The translations under genes were made by a program, and so were the position numbers. From Diphasiastrum complanatum (lineage: Eukaryota > Streptophyta > Lycopodiopsida > Lycopodiales > Lycopodiaceae), in NCBI GenBank assembly GCA_029204225.1, contig CM055106.1, positions 43,046,368 through 43,110,367 of the forward strand: a stretch of 64,000 nt of DNA, written 5' to 3'. The notes under the pieces were generated by a model. It made no database searches and was not told where the DNA came from. It was given only the letters and a program-made list of their open reading frames with translations. Positions 44,631 to 57,600 of this stretch are shown piece by piece (positions within the stretch are counted from its first letter, which is position 1; each line of letters begins with the position of its first letter).

Positions 44631-46845
44631 TTTGCCTTTGGTTACCTTTTGGGGACAGATTCCGAGTTGGCTTTCCGGTTGGTTGGGATTCCAGTTTTCT
44701 TAAGTCTGAATGGTTAAGCTTGTTACGTTTCTAAGTTGGCTTTTACGTAAGTGCATGATGGTTGAATGTTAGACTTAAGCGCGTGTTGGGGAAACCGCTC
44801 AAGTCCCAGTGCCCTTTGAGGCACCGGCACAACAAACACCTACTTTAGAAACCTGTTCATAAGTAGTCGGCTCCACTTGTGTCGATTCCTTGAATTGAAC
44901 CCATTTCAATTCTCCTGGTACTCTCATAAGTTACCACTTGTGATGAACTTGATGGACTTTGGTTGAGCTACTCCCCCCTGGATGTACACTTCATGAGAGT
45001 TTCCTTTCCCTATGAGTTAACCCTTCCATTTTGTGACGAACCTTGTTCTGATTACTCTTGTGAATCCCTTCTTCACCTTGCACCTGATTGCAAACAATTC
45101 CTAGTTGTATTGTTGATCCTTATTCCTGAGACCTCCCTCAGCATGCATCAAAGTTCACCATTGCATCCTAGCAATCTGTGTATTTCCATGCTTCCTTGCA
45201 TGTAATTATCCTCAACTTGCATGTGATTGTCTTGTTGTAATTTCACTTGCATGCAAATAGCTTCAATTTGGCCTTTATTTGGCCCCACTCTCTTTTAGCC
45301 AAAGGTAGGCCCTTTCAAAGTGGTTTTAAAAAAAATAGTTCAAAAATGAACTATTTCTTCTTTCTGAAAAAATCTTGCCCTTCAAACCAGATTCACCAGT
45401 CGGGTCCCTTCTTGCATTTCTCTTTGAAGATTTTTAAAGAAGTTTCTTCAAAACTGGCCTTTAGCCCCTTCAGGGCCCTTTCTCTCTCCATCCAACAGCG
45501 GCCCTTCATCCAACGGTCTGTACATCTTCCCGAGCTTCCGATCATACCCGTCCATCTCGATGAGAATTGATCCAACGACCCTTGATGAAGCTGTGCATCA
45601 AACGATGCTCATCCACACGCTAAAACCTTAGAAGCGCTATGGCTTCCCTCTCTTTCACTACGCGCATTGGCCCGTGGCTGCCACCTCCTTCCTCTCAGCA
45701 ATGGCAGCTCCTTGCTCCTACATTCAAGTCATGGAAATTCTTGATTGATCTACTCTTGCAAACTGGCTGAACGACCATCTACTATCAGTTTTGCATGACT
45801 AGGGCACCTCCCTATAACATTTCAAAGGTCTGAATAAGATCTTGTGTAAGACAAGATCCACCAATTTCTTCTTACCAACCAATTTCTTACACTCTTGATT
45901 ATCAAATTCTCTATAAAAAAAGATTCACTTATTAAATGACTTGTAATCTGGTATTACGACAATATGCAAGCGCAAATCTCTTTTAATAATACAATTCCAT
46001 GATACTATTACTAACCAAAAGTCCAACTCACTTACTTTCATAGATTTTTTGGTCAAACAAAAAATTATTGTGTTCCGAACCCTTAATAAAGCATTATAGA
46101 CAATTATATGCTTGTTTTGTAGCCCAAGTCAAAGCTTTTATTGAATCTAGTATTATGACTAAACAATGATAGATTCTGCAACCATTCGATACACTTTTTG
46201 GTGACTATGAAGAACCCATTCTTCAATCAAATTTTTTTTAATTGGTCAATTCATGTAAAATGGAATTCTCGTCATTCAGAAATCTGGAATTCCAAAAATT
46301 GTCAATATACGACCAATAATGATCAAGCATAGCCATATGACCACTTTAAATCATTGTAAAACATGACCTACTAGATAATACTCTCGATAAATATTTCCTA
46401 TTCGGACATGCATCAGTTCCATATAGAGATTTCCACACAAAAATTGCCAAAGCTTCATACGGTCATAACTTTGTCATACGAACACCATTTCAGGTGCTAT
46501 AAAGTGTAGTATAGAGGGAAGACAATAATCATGATGATTGTCATGTCACTTAGGCTTGTATTGTTCACATATGTCAATTGTAACAACTTGAAATTTAGTT
46601 ATGAGGACACATTTTTTCTAGGAGGGTATGCTTCAAAACCAAATTGAGGCATATCTACTGATGAAATTGAACAAGCATCACAACGTTCACAAGTTACACA
46701 CCAAGCAAAAGATATGTACAAGTCTATATTATCAAAAATGAGTGTACATAGAAAATCTTTCTTGAGCGTTGCATGTTTCCCAGATCATTGCGTCGGCGTG
46801 AGACAGGTGTTTTCTTCTCACAAAAAGAACTAGCTACTGCTAGAA
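44631..46845. other. No recognisable gene
   Basis: The first part (44785-45800) opens with TGTTGGGGAAACCGC and has the look of an LTR or leader, but no partner copy or coding region supports it. The rest is AT-rich and featureless. Confidence 0.3.
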
Positions 46846-46849
46846 CTAT

Positions 46850-47213
46850 CCTTCTTCCTTGATACGCGCCTCACTGAGTGCTGCATTCAGGATTCTCTTT
46901 TTGTCTATATCTGTATATGTCTCTGATCCAATACATATATTATGTTGGATTAAATTACAAGATTGATTAGCTAAAACATATTGTTTAAGTATGTTTCCGT
47001 TGACATTGCATGGTGGCGGTGGAGCATGATAGTTTGAAAAACTTCACATCCGAGTAGTGGAGGTTCGGTAGTTCATCCATGTCCGATAGTTCATCCTCAC
47101 CCTACTTTTACATTGATGCTTGGAAGTGTCGGCCTAACCCGAAATGTCGGCCAATTGAGTAAAAATACAAGGAAAATACTAAGGCTTTAAAGTAGAAACA
47201 CAATGTTTCTTCA
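46850..47213 (-). repeat. 3' LTR of copia C
   Basis: On the minus strand the RNase H frame ends at 47222, the purine stretch AAGAGGGAG follows (47216-47224), then TGAAGAAACATTGTG starts the LTR. The 350 bp from CACAAT (47205) leftward to CCTTGATACG (46856) match the LTR at 53470-53820 closely. The LTR contains paired GTCGGCC and TCCGATAGTT/GTTTGTCC words. Confidence 0.7.
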
Positions 47214-47221
47214 ACTCCCTC

Positions 47222-48226
47222 TTAAAGCATGTATTTTCCCAAGCTGGCTCTCTGCCTTTCAAACATTGCCTTATCCAATGCCTTTGTAAAGATATCAGCT
47301 ATCATCTGCTTTGTTGGTATGAAGACGGTCTTCAACTCGTCTTTCTCAACCAGATCCTTGATCAAGTAATACTTGATTGTGATGTGCTTCGTTTTAGTAT
47401 GAAACACTGGGTCTTTTGTCAGATGAATAGCGGAGGTGTTGTCCATGTGTAGGATCAACGGTTCATCATTGCTCTGTCCTAGTCCATCTAGGAACTATCT
47501 GAGCCATGTCAACTCATTGGCCATTGTGGCTGCAGCAACATATTCTACCTCACAAGATGATTGGGCGATTATTGTTTGCTTTCTGTTGATCCAAATAATT
47601 GCTGCATCGGCTGCTATGGTGCATCCTCCTGAGACGCTTTTACTATCATCTTTTAGGGATGCCCAGCTTGCATATTTAATTTTGAATCCCGCATCTCAAC
47701 AATAGCATAGGCCGTAGTCCTTCGTGTTCTACAGGTATTACAGAATCTTCTTTGCGATCTTCTAGTGTGTTGAACCTAGATTGATATTGAATTGGCTCAA
47801 TCTGAACACTGCGTAAACAATGTCTGGCCACGTACTGTCTACCAAGTACATTAAAGAGCCGATAAGCCTTTTGTAAGGCTTGTGCTCCATTGCTTGCCGA
47901 TCTACTTCATCTCTGGGACAGTCTTTTGTTGTCAGTATTGCACCATGAATCATTGGAGTATTTACTCCCTTACAATCTGCCATGTCGAAATCATCAATAA
48001 TCCTTTGAGTGTATTTTGACTGGTGTAGATACAATCTCCCAGCCTGAAGATCTCTGTCGATCTGTAAACCCAGGTAGCATTTGGCTTCTCCCAGGTCCAA
48101 TATCTCGAAGTGTCTCAAAATATCTGCTTTCACCTGCGCAATCAGATTGTCACTCCTTGACAAGATCATAGTGTCATCTACATCGACAACACAACAGTGG
48201 TGTCGTTGTCGGGGACCGCCAAACAC
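47222..48226 (-). pseudogene. Ty1/copia reverse transcriptase and RNase H (copia C)
   Basis: On the minus strand VDDTMILSRSDN (about 48190) is the catalytic box, with VDVDD where YVDD is expected. It is followed by LGEAKCYLGLQID, LYLHQSKYTQRII, TPMIHGA, YKRLIGSLMYL and RPDI-like WPDIVYAVFRLSQF. After a frameshift come YASWASLKDDSKSVSG, AQSSCEVEYVAAA and LHMDNTSAIHLTKDPVFHTK to the stop at 47222 after RQRASLGKYML. The N-terminal half of pol and gag are missing; unrelated sequence takes over near 48205. Confidence 0.85.
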
Positions 48227-48699
48227 TCGTTTTGCCGCATAGCTTTCTTACTCTCTTTCTCTTTTGCTCTATCCCTCTCTTTCTACTCTCTCCTCATTCT
48301 TTTTCATCAAAAAAATCGAATTTTAAGGGTAGAATAGTGTGAGTAGTGTTAGTTTTTGCCGTTTTCTTCGTGATTTTTTTGTTTGTTTGCATTGTAGGGA
48401 GAGATTGTGGGGTAGGAGGATCATATTCAAGCACCCAATCCCTTCATTAATCCATAAAGTCCATAAAAATCAGAAAAAAAAACTCAAAATCTATTTTTGG
48501 AGGGAAAAAGAGAGGCAAAATCTCATCAGATTTTGATTTCTCAAAAATCAGTGGGCATGAACCTTCGCATGACTGGCAGCAGGTCCAGGGTATTGTCCCA
48601 GACCTACATAGAAGCCTGCAAGGGTTAGTTCCCATCAGATCTTGAGAAAACAGAGAAAAACCCAAAAATATTCAAAAATCCTTTTGTAAAAATAAGAAA

Positions 48700-49745
48700 A
48701 AATTCAAAACTCAAAACTAACCTTCGTAGAGCTCTCTGAAGTTCCATCTCACTGAGACAAGGACACAGAGAAGTCTGCGAGAGTTAGATCCCAAAAAAAG
48801 TGCCCCTGTGAAGCTTCCCAAGAGCAAAAAGTGGCCTAGAACCTTCTCAGACAACAAATTTTTTAGTTTCATTGGGAAGTAACCTTAGAAGAGCTCCCTA
48901 AAGTTCCATCTCACTAAGGCAAGGACACAAAGAAGTCTGCGAGAGTTAGATCCCAAAAAAAGTGCCCATGTGAAGGTTCCCAAGAGCAAAAAGTGGCCTA
49001 GAACCTTCTCAGACAACAAATTTTTGAGTTTCCCTAGGAATTAACTCTCACAACTTGGTAAGGAAGTGAATTTGACTCATATACAAGTACATACCAGCCT
49101 GCAAAGATTAGTTCCCAGAAAATCTCAAAATTTGGCCAAAAAACCCCCAAAAAATGCACTTTTTCAAGATTTTTTGAGTTTCCTTGGGAAGTAACTCTCG
49201 CAGCTTGGTGAGTAGATTAATCTTACTGCGAAACAAGTGCTGACCAGTCTTCAAGGGTTTTTGTTCTCAAGAAATCTTAAAATTTTGCAAAAAAAACCCC
49301 AAAAAAATGCACTTTTTCGAATATTTTTTTGAGTTTTCTTGGGAAGTAACTCTTGAAGCTTAGTGATCAGCTGAATCTGATAGAGTACAAGTGTAAGCCA
49401 GTCTGCAAGGGTTTTTTCCTAGAAATTCTTAAAATTTTGCCAAAAACCCCCAAAAAGTGGATGAACTTGACTAAGATACAATCGCATACCAGTCTTCAAG
49501 GGTTTGTTCCCTGAAAATCTTAAAATTTTGCAACAAAACCCCAAAAAAATGCACGTTTTTCAAGATTTTTTGAGTTTCCTTGAGAAGTACTCTCTCAGCT
49601 TGGTGAGCAGATGAATTTGACTGAGATACAAGTGCATACTAGTCTGAGAGGGGTTTTTCCCAGAAAATATTAAAATTTTGCAAAAAAGACCCCCAAAAAT
49701 GCACTTTTTTCATGAATTTTTAAGATCTACTCAGAAGTAGCCTTT
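48700..49745 (+). repeat. Tandem repeats ahead of the unusual Gag-like region
   Basis: A unit of roughly 150 bp recurs about six times. It contains TTGAGTTTCCTTGGGAAGTA, CTCGCAGCTTGGTGAG, ACTGAGATACAAGTGCATAC, AAGGGTTTGTTCCCAGAAAA and CCCCAAAAAATGCACTTTTT. Two units near 48730-48870 and 48890-49020 are closest to each other and share CTCACTGAGACAAGGACACA. Such arrays occur in the untranslated leaders of some LTR retrotransposons. Confidence 0.75.
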
Positions 49746-49839
49746 GCAAAGAGTTTTATAGATAGATCTATACTAAATCTGGCTACTGTGAAATTTTTGT
49801 GAAGATCCAATGGTTAGATTCTCAAATATTTAAGAAAAA

Positions 49840-52138
49840 GTGCCAGAGCAATCTAAAATCACTGCTATCATGGCTTCCCTCGATTCCTCGCTTAGCTTGC
49901 ATCGCCGTAAACTCCCTCGTCCTTATTCAGGGGATATAGTCATGATCTATCTTAAGAAATACGCCGAGCAACTCACACTGGATAAGGATATTCTCACCAA
50001 CCTTGGCTTTGATCTGACACTTTTCTGGGACTAGCAGAGCGAGAGCCTCATCTGAGTAGCCTACTCCACTTATTCGGATGAGTTCCAAACTTTCCGGATT
50101 ACATCCAAGAGTGGCAGCTATTCTATTATCAACGTCTCTCCTGGGGATCTCCAGAGCATCAGCTTTCCTAATCTCGGAGAGACAATCCATGGAAAGGGCA
50201 CTAGCTATGATGCCAAGTACTTCACAAAATTTTGACAAACGACGACAAAACCATTGCCCAAACCAACGACGGGATTGCTATCATGCCTCATCACGGATCC
50301 CCAACTACGAGCCACCTCAGAGATCCTCGTCACCATGGTTGCAGTGCATACCACCAATATGGATCGCATCCCAATGAGCGACCTCTTTTCTCTGACCCTG
50401 AAGGATTGTAATCCACCGATTCCTGAACGGATCATCATGGCAAAATACTATGCTGGACTGCGTCCCAAAAGGATCAGATCTGGTATGGCAGAATTAACAT
50501 CCTATGCATCACCTGTACAACTCTGTAAAGATGCTGCCATGATGGAAATCTCACAAGGGATGAGGGATTTTCCCTATCGCTTTGATGAATCATCAGATGG
50601 GGAATCAGTGGAACAAGTCAACAATGAACGATGATCCAACAAGAATGGGAACTTGTGGGAGGCAACAAAGTGCAGCAAAGTCAAGCAAATCAAGTGCAGC
50701 GGAAGACCAAGAACCTTGCACTTCAAGTTTAGGCCATCCTCAAGCTTATGCTCACCTAGTCAATTTTTTTGAAAAGGATGAATGTACCTTCTGTTTTGCA
50801 GATCATCCAAGTACCAGGTGTCCAATCAAGAATCCGCGCTTGTTAAAAGGACAAAATACAGAGCAACAGGCTTGTCAACAACAAGATCCAACGGTTGAAC
50901 AGTCAGAAGTAGAATCAAGCCAACAAGGAGCTCACTAGAAGGATGGATGTCAGATTGATCCATCTAAATCACGACTTTTTTCAAAAACAATGGCAAGGTA
51001 GAAGTTTTGGTTATATCCTCTTGCATGTCACCAAATTCAATGGAGGACCATAACAGCCTACCAATCTATTTTGTGGAAGGTCCTAAGGGGAATCTATTAT
51101 CGGTGTATGCCTATCAACTTAGAGGTGATGGCATACTACACTCAGTTAAGTGCTATTGATGCGGAGGAAAACATCGCCGTGTTGAATGTCCACACCGAGG
51201 GGATCCGTCAATATTTGATCCCTCGTGTTCACAATGCGGAGTTAATCATCCATGCCGAGATTGCCTGATGAGAAATTCACAAATAGCCAGGAGGCATTTG
51301 GCCTATGTAGACCGACATGCACGTAGGGTAACCCTGCCACCTCGAACTTACTACAAAAGAAAAATCTTAGTGCCACGGGTTATGAAGCAAGTGACGAAGA
51401 AGAAAATCTGACAAAAGTCCCAAGGTACACAAAGATACCCTCGGGCAAACAAGTAGAACCATCACAGAAGACAAAGATGGTAGAGAAGTCAAGACACTGG
51501 CAACCGAGGAAGTCCGACAGATTCTATCAGGAATTTTTCTGCACTCAATGCGAAGAATTCTTAGTGATGAACTACAAAGGAGACTCGCGTCAATAGGGCA
51601 ACTTGAAGGCAATTCAACACATGATCCAAGGAAAAGCGCAGTCACGCAACCTTCAATAGGAAAATGCAATTACCAAGAGAAGACTAAAGTTGATGATTGC
51701 CCCTCAACGGGCAAGATTCAACCAAAGTCTAATTGTTTCACAATTCAACAGACTCCCAAATCAACACCAATTCGGGGTATGTCCATTTTTCAAAGGCCAA
51801 ATCCAAGGATTCCAAGCCCAAATAGGCCTCCAGTACAGCAAGCACCAGTGCCTACAATGACAAAGCCTTGTCCTAAATCTTTGATATTGACTACTGAGGA
51901 AAGTCTTTGGGTTATGGCATACCATGAATACCTGGACAAACAAGAGAGTCAAGCAAGCATGTCATATCCACATTATGATTTGGGGGAGCCCATGAAATTG
52001 GGACCAGTTGCGCCGATCTATGAGAATCCATCATATCAGCAAGACTTATCTTGGGATCCTTCGATGGAATGCCTCTACCCAATTGTCAATGAACAAGGTT
52101 ATCCGGTATGGCCACCAGACCCTTATGGGTATTATTGA
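49840..52138 (+). pseudogene. Gag-like polyprotein of an unrecognised LTR element, broken
   Basis: The frames run in series on the plus strand: 49840-50034, 50254-50634, 50582-50938, a stretch at 51040-51360, and 51548-52138. Two Cys/His clusters stand out: CTFCFADHPSTRCP near 50790, and CGGKHRRVECPHRG with CSQCGVNHPCRDC near 51150-51270, the style of Gag zinc knuckles. The last frame is Pro/Gln/Tyr-rich (PIRGMSIFQRPNPRIPSPNR, SYPHYDLGEPMKLG) and ends DPYGYY. No protease, reverse transcriptase or integrase could be read. I do not recognise the family; a Gag-only or lineage-specific element is the best reading. Stops and frameshifts show decay, though long frames survive. Confidence 0.5.
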
Positions 52139-52326
52139 AAATCTGGCAAGTCCATGTTCTTGCTGATCAACAATCAATAAAGCCTCAGGTTTGACGTAAG
52201 CGAATTCTATCCACGCCTTTCCTGAAGCACCCATGTCCCAGCAATAAAAGAACCGACAGCAGCGCCCCTTCACGACAGTTGCAGCCTAGTGTCGAGGGAC
52301 CGACACTACTTTGGGTCGTGGACCCT

Positions 52327-53110
<784 letters not shown>

Positions 53111-53283
53111 GTGAAGGCGGGGTTGCTGCTCCCAGCGACGAACCTCTATGCTACATCAACGACACAATATTGGGAAGATCCACCAACTTGCAACCTTGCT
53201 CCTCTCCTTGGATGAGAATATTAGTTGAATGACCACCAAGCTCCAATGAAAAACACCACCTCTCCAAACTTGTAAGCCTTGCT

Positions 53284-53825
53284 CTAATACCACTATAAGG
53301 CAAACCCCTTAGATCCTGCTTACAAATCCCAAACACAAAGGATAACACACTATGGAGAAACCACCCAAGCCAAGGAAGAAGAAGCATGAATGTAGAGTGA
53401 GAGCCTGACAATGAATCCAAAACCATGATGAGGAGTAGGACGAGTTTGGACCCAATATATAGAGCATTCTTCTTTGATACACATCTCACTGAGTGCTGCG
53501 TTCATGATTCTCTTTTGTCCATGTCTATATATATCTCTGATCCAATACATATATTATGGTGGATTAGATTACAAGTTTGATTAGCTAAAACATATTGTTT
53601 AAGTACGTTTCCGTTGACATTGCATGGCAGCGATGGAGCATGATAGTTTGAAAAACTTCACGTCCGAGTAGTGGAGGTCCGACAGTTTGTCCATGCCTGA
53701 TAGTTTGTCCTCACCCTGCCTTGCACATTGATGCTTGGAAGTGTCGGCCTGACCCAAAATGTCGGCCAACTGAGTAAAATTACAAGGAAAAATACTAAGG
53801 CTTTAAAGTAGAAACACAATATTTT
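53284..53825 (-). repeat. 5' LTR and primer-binding site of copia C
   Basis: On the minus strand this LTR copy ends just before TGGTATTAGAGC (53286-53297), one base from the initiator tRNA-Met primer-binding site. Its outer 350 bp (53470-53820) match the 3' LTR at 46850-47213. It is cut at 53825 by a gypsy fragment. Orientation and order fit one minus-strand copia element whose middle was replaced by the Gag-like element. Confidence 0.65.
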
Positions 53826-53842
53826 TTTCTCACACCTTTCCT

Positions 53843-54150
53843 TTACAAAACAAATAGACTGTTTTGTATTAGAAAATTCATTTCAGTCTTTTCTTGATTC
53901 GAGAAATCTTGCAAACCTGAATTGACTCCCGAAAGTACTTGTTGCCGATACTTTCCAAAATAGAAATTGGACTCATATAGTCCCTGAAGAGACTGAAACA
54001 ACCTCGGTTTTATAACAGTAAAGCACAACTGATTAATAACCGATAACCGACTCAAAGCATCTGCTAGAGTATTTTGACTTCCTTTACAATAACGTATAGA
54101 AAAGTCAAACATTTACATCAGCTCAGCCCATCTAGCTTGCCTCCCCTTTA
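53843..54150 (-). pseudogene. Ty3/gypsy RNase H fragment
   Basis: On the minus strand KGRQARWAELM then FDFSIRYCKGSQNTLADALS is the standard gypsy RNase H end (family: GRQARWAE.L..YDF.I.Y..GK.N.VADALSR). The frame continues to 53843 without known motifs. Confidence 0.8.
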
Positions 54151-54159
54151 AATCTGTTG

Positions 54160-55580
54160 CATCATAGAAATATCGAAGATAAGTTCATAGTTTGTGGACT
54201 AGTCAAGCTAGAATGCAACATCTTGATAATCAACACTCTTGCCCATTTTGTGATCTTGATTCTCATGGTCATTATGAGGCATGGAGGACTCGGTTTTTCA
54301 TCATTATGGTGCAGCTATTCTCAAGGGATAGGAGCTTCCAAGTCAATTGTCTTTTTCAAGCATGGAAGGAATCAAAGGAAAAGGTGCCAATATGGTGGAA
54401 TGTTCAACAAGGAAGGTGGTATTGGATTTCCATCAAAGAAATTTTCTCATGGCATTGGTGAATTGGCTGCAACCAAATGTCCTTTTGCTGGTTTTTACAT
54501 CATATTCATACCAAATGATCCACTCCATTTCTTGTTTGATCTAGTATCTCATCAAGCTAGTTTCTTAGGAGTGTGAAGAATAGGCAAGGTCTAGCTTGAT
54601 CATTTTGCAATTTCATGTACATAGTGAAATCTCACATGTGTGGAGCATTTTCCCACATGTGGAGGGTAGGCATAATCACTTTATGATGTGTTTGAATAGT
54701 CATTAGGCTTTAATCTTGAGTTTTGGGGGTACTTTGACTTTCCCCCCCTTGTACACATGCTAATAGGTGATTAGGCCAAAATTAGTCCATGATCTAGCTC
54801 GAGGTAGTGTAGGCTCATTACGCTTGGCTTCATAGTAGAGGGCTAGTGAAATTTAATTTTGTGTTGTCATGTTGTCATGTGACCAATCAAAAGAGAGAGA
54901 TCCATAGAATTGGTCCAATCATATGCTAGAGATGCCAAGTCACTAGACCAATCTAATTTAGAGGCGATCTATAAGAGTTTTAATCATACTGCTTGTTGAC
55001 TACACCTTTTGGAGCTCAAGACACTATTAGAGAGTGAGAGAGAGTGATTCTACACTTAGTTTTTTGGAGAGATTTGGAGAATCTACATAGAGTTTTTGTG
55101 ACACTCTCTCTCTACCCGAGGAGCCATACTTGTATTCTCTCTCTACCTAAGAGCAAGCCATAATTTTACTTAATTTTTTCATCACAAGTTGCCTTCACAT
55201 GTTATGATAAGTGGTGAATGGTTCATTGTTGCCAAAAGTGGGTTTCATTGGAATCAATCACAGTCACCGTACATAGAGAGAAAATCCGAGTTTCTCCTTG
55301 AGGCTCCAAAAAGTTTCTATCTTCTCACTATGGAGAATGAGAATACATAGTAAAAGACACTTACTTGCTGTAAGGAAGTAGACTCAACTTTCTTGCCCTA
55401 ATGTAAAAACCTTAGCCTAGATCCAAGAGTCATGCTTGGTAGGTGCATGGTAGGTACATATCTCATCATAAATCATGGTCTAGATCCTACAAAGTAGGAA
55501 TCACTACCAAACGGACACAACCACTCCTGTTGACTCGGGGTAACCTACCTTAGGTTTGGATTTACAAGTGGCACATTGTC
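54160..55580. other. No recognisable gene; possible copia D 3' flank
   Basis: A plus-strand frame of 139 codons (54157-54576) and an overlapping 89-codon frame both lack recognised motifs. The right part lies downstream of the copia D RNase H and may include its LTR, but no edges are visible. Confidence 0.3.
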
Positions 55581-55583
55581 CAT

Positions 55584-57037
55584 TCATGTGACTAACAAAA
55601 AATATTGACAAAATGTACAATATTTTACATGGCTAGTAGGCAATTTTTTACACTCCTCCTCAAATCTAGCCTTGAAAACCACAAAACTTTGATCAATCAC
55701 TCCAATTGAAGATCTAAGTTTGACAAATGAATCTTTAGGTAAAGATTTAGTAAACAAATCAGCCAAGCAACTCGATGATGACACATGTTGGATCTTGATC
55801 TCTTTGGCTTGCACTTTCTCCCTCACAAAATGATGAGCAATCTCGATGTGTTTGCTCCTTGCATGGAATGTAGGATTAGTTGCAAGTGATTGGGCTAATT
55901 GGTTGTCACAATAGATGATAGGGATCTCCTTCTCCATGACATGAAGCTCCACCAATAGCCTTTTGAGCCACAAGACCTCCTTGCATGTTGATGTCAAGGC
56001 CTTGTATTCGGATTCTGTGGAAGATAAGGAGATGGTATCTTGCTTTATGGAAAGCCATGATACTACTCCATCACATAGAAAGGTGTCAATAGCACTTGTT
56101 GACTTCCTATCCAATTTGTCACCTACAAAATATGAGTTATTGTAGGCTCTTAAGCCAAGATTAGTCCCTCTATACAATATGCCAAAATTCTTAGTAGATG
56201 AAATGTATCTAAGAACTCTTTTGGCCATCTATTAATGTGAAACTAAAAGACTTTGCATGAATTGGCTTAACTATCAGGTCTAGCTATAGTCAAATAAATC
56301 AAGGAGCCTATAAGCCTTCTATATAATGTGATGTCCTCAAAGAATGCTTCATCACCATCAATAGATGCTTTTACATGTTGCTCCATTGGAGTCTCAATGC
56401 CTTTACAATTCTTCATTCCAAATCTATCTAGGACGGATGTAGCATACTTAGATTGACAAATAAAGCTAAAATCACATCCTCTAGTAGCTTCTATTCCTAG
56501 AATGAAGCTTAATAGGTCGAAATCTACCATTTTAAACTCTTTTGCCAAAGCAATTTTTACATCTCTAATTCCATCTAGATCATTACCACTCAAGATAATG
56601 TCATCTATATATAAAACAAGAATAATGATCTTGTTATCATGAAACCTTATGTACAATGATGGATCATATGCACTCATTACAAAATTGATGGAAATGAGAA
56701 AAGAGTACCATGCTCTAGGTGCTTGCTTGAGCCCATAAAGGCTCTTCTTCAAGAAACACACATTTCCTTCATGATTTGCCTTGATGAAGCCCTCGGATCG
56801 CCTCATGTAGATCTCTTCCTCTAAATAACCATTCAGGAATGCATTTGTGAAATCAAGTTGGAATAGCTCCCAATTGAAGGTTGTAACAAGACTAATGATC
56901 AACCTGATAGTAAAAAGCTTAGCCACAAGAGCAAAAGTGTCATTATAATCAATGCCTTTGGTTTGTAAAAAAACTTTTGGCGCATCCGACAAAGAATTTG
57001 AATTGCATCCGATAGAGCATTCTCCTCTCAGTTGCAT
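55584..57037 (-). pseudogene. Ty1/copia reverse transcriptase and RNase H, largely open (copia D)
   Basis: The minus-strand reverse transcriptase frame begins within DYNDTFALVAKLFTIRLIIS and runs [51 protein letters not shown] (catalytic box YIDD) and YRRLIGSLIYLTIARPD, then a stop at about 56267. RNase H and the tail follow (55584-56228): MAKRVLRYISSTKNFGILY, SLSSTESEYKALTSTCKEVL, YCDNQLAQSLATNPTFHARS and FTKSLPKDSFVKLRS. These frames are the least damaged retroelement coding in the window. It is truncated at about 56978, where a TGCATCCG-rich block takes over. Confidence 0.9.
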
Positions 57038-57600
57038 CCACCAAATACTATCTCTAGTTGCATCCGATGCCAGTTTGCATCCAACTCAATTCACATTTCT
57101 TGAGTTTTTTTTGAGTTTCTCGAATTTTCGAGCTATTGTCTCTGAACCCAACATATGCATCCGCTAATGCTTTTTAAATTGTATCCGTCACAAATTTTTC
57201 AAATTTCATTCGAAAGAGAACTCTCAGTTGCATCCGTCAAATACTATCCCCAGTCCATCCGATGCTCATCTGCATGTGCATGCGATGCCCATTAGCATTT
57301 GCATCCGCCACTACATTTCCTACTGCATTCCACACGTAACATCTGAAAAATCTCAGTATTTTACTTAGCATTACTGTTGTATCCGCCAAATCAATTCCAC
57401 TTTGCATCATACATTCCTCTCACCTCGCATTCGACAACCATCAAATTGACTCTAATGTGTATCTCCCGTTTTTTGTAATTTTCTAGTTTCTCGAATTTTT
57501 ATCATTTTTCAAGCTTTTCATCATTTTTCGAGATTTTCTCGATTTTCGATATTCCATTCGCCAAACCATTGTATTTTTTTTTTTTTTTTTGCATCTGACG
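56980..57600. repeat. Dispersed TTGCATCCG word array
   Basis: TGCATCCG or one-base variants occur roughly 15 times in 600 bp with irregular spacing (for example 57005, 57033, 57059, 57075, 57144, 57220, 57301). Related words are GATGCC and CGCCA after it. The block passes into the T-rich region to its right. Confidence 0.6.

Noticed and set aside
44446-44734. Frames at the right end of the Gag-only element, also present near 40932
   Set aside because: They lie in the LTR copies and owe their recurrence to LTR duplication, not to protein coding.
48700-49745. CRISPR-like look of regular repeats
   Set aside because: Units are about 150 bp, diverged and without spacer structure, in a plant nuclear context next to a retroelement.
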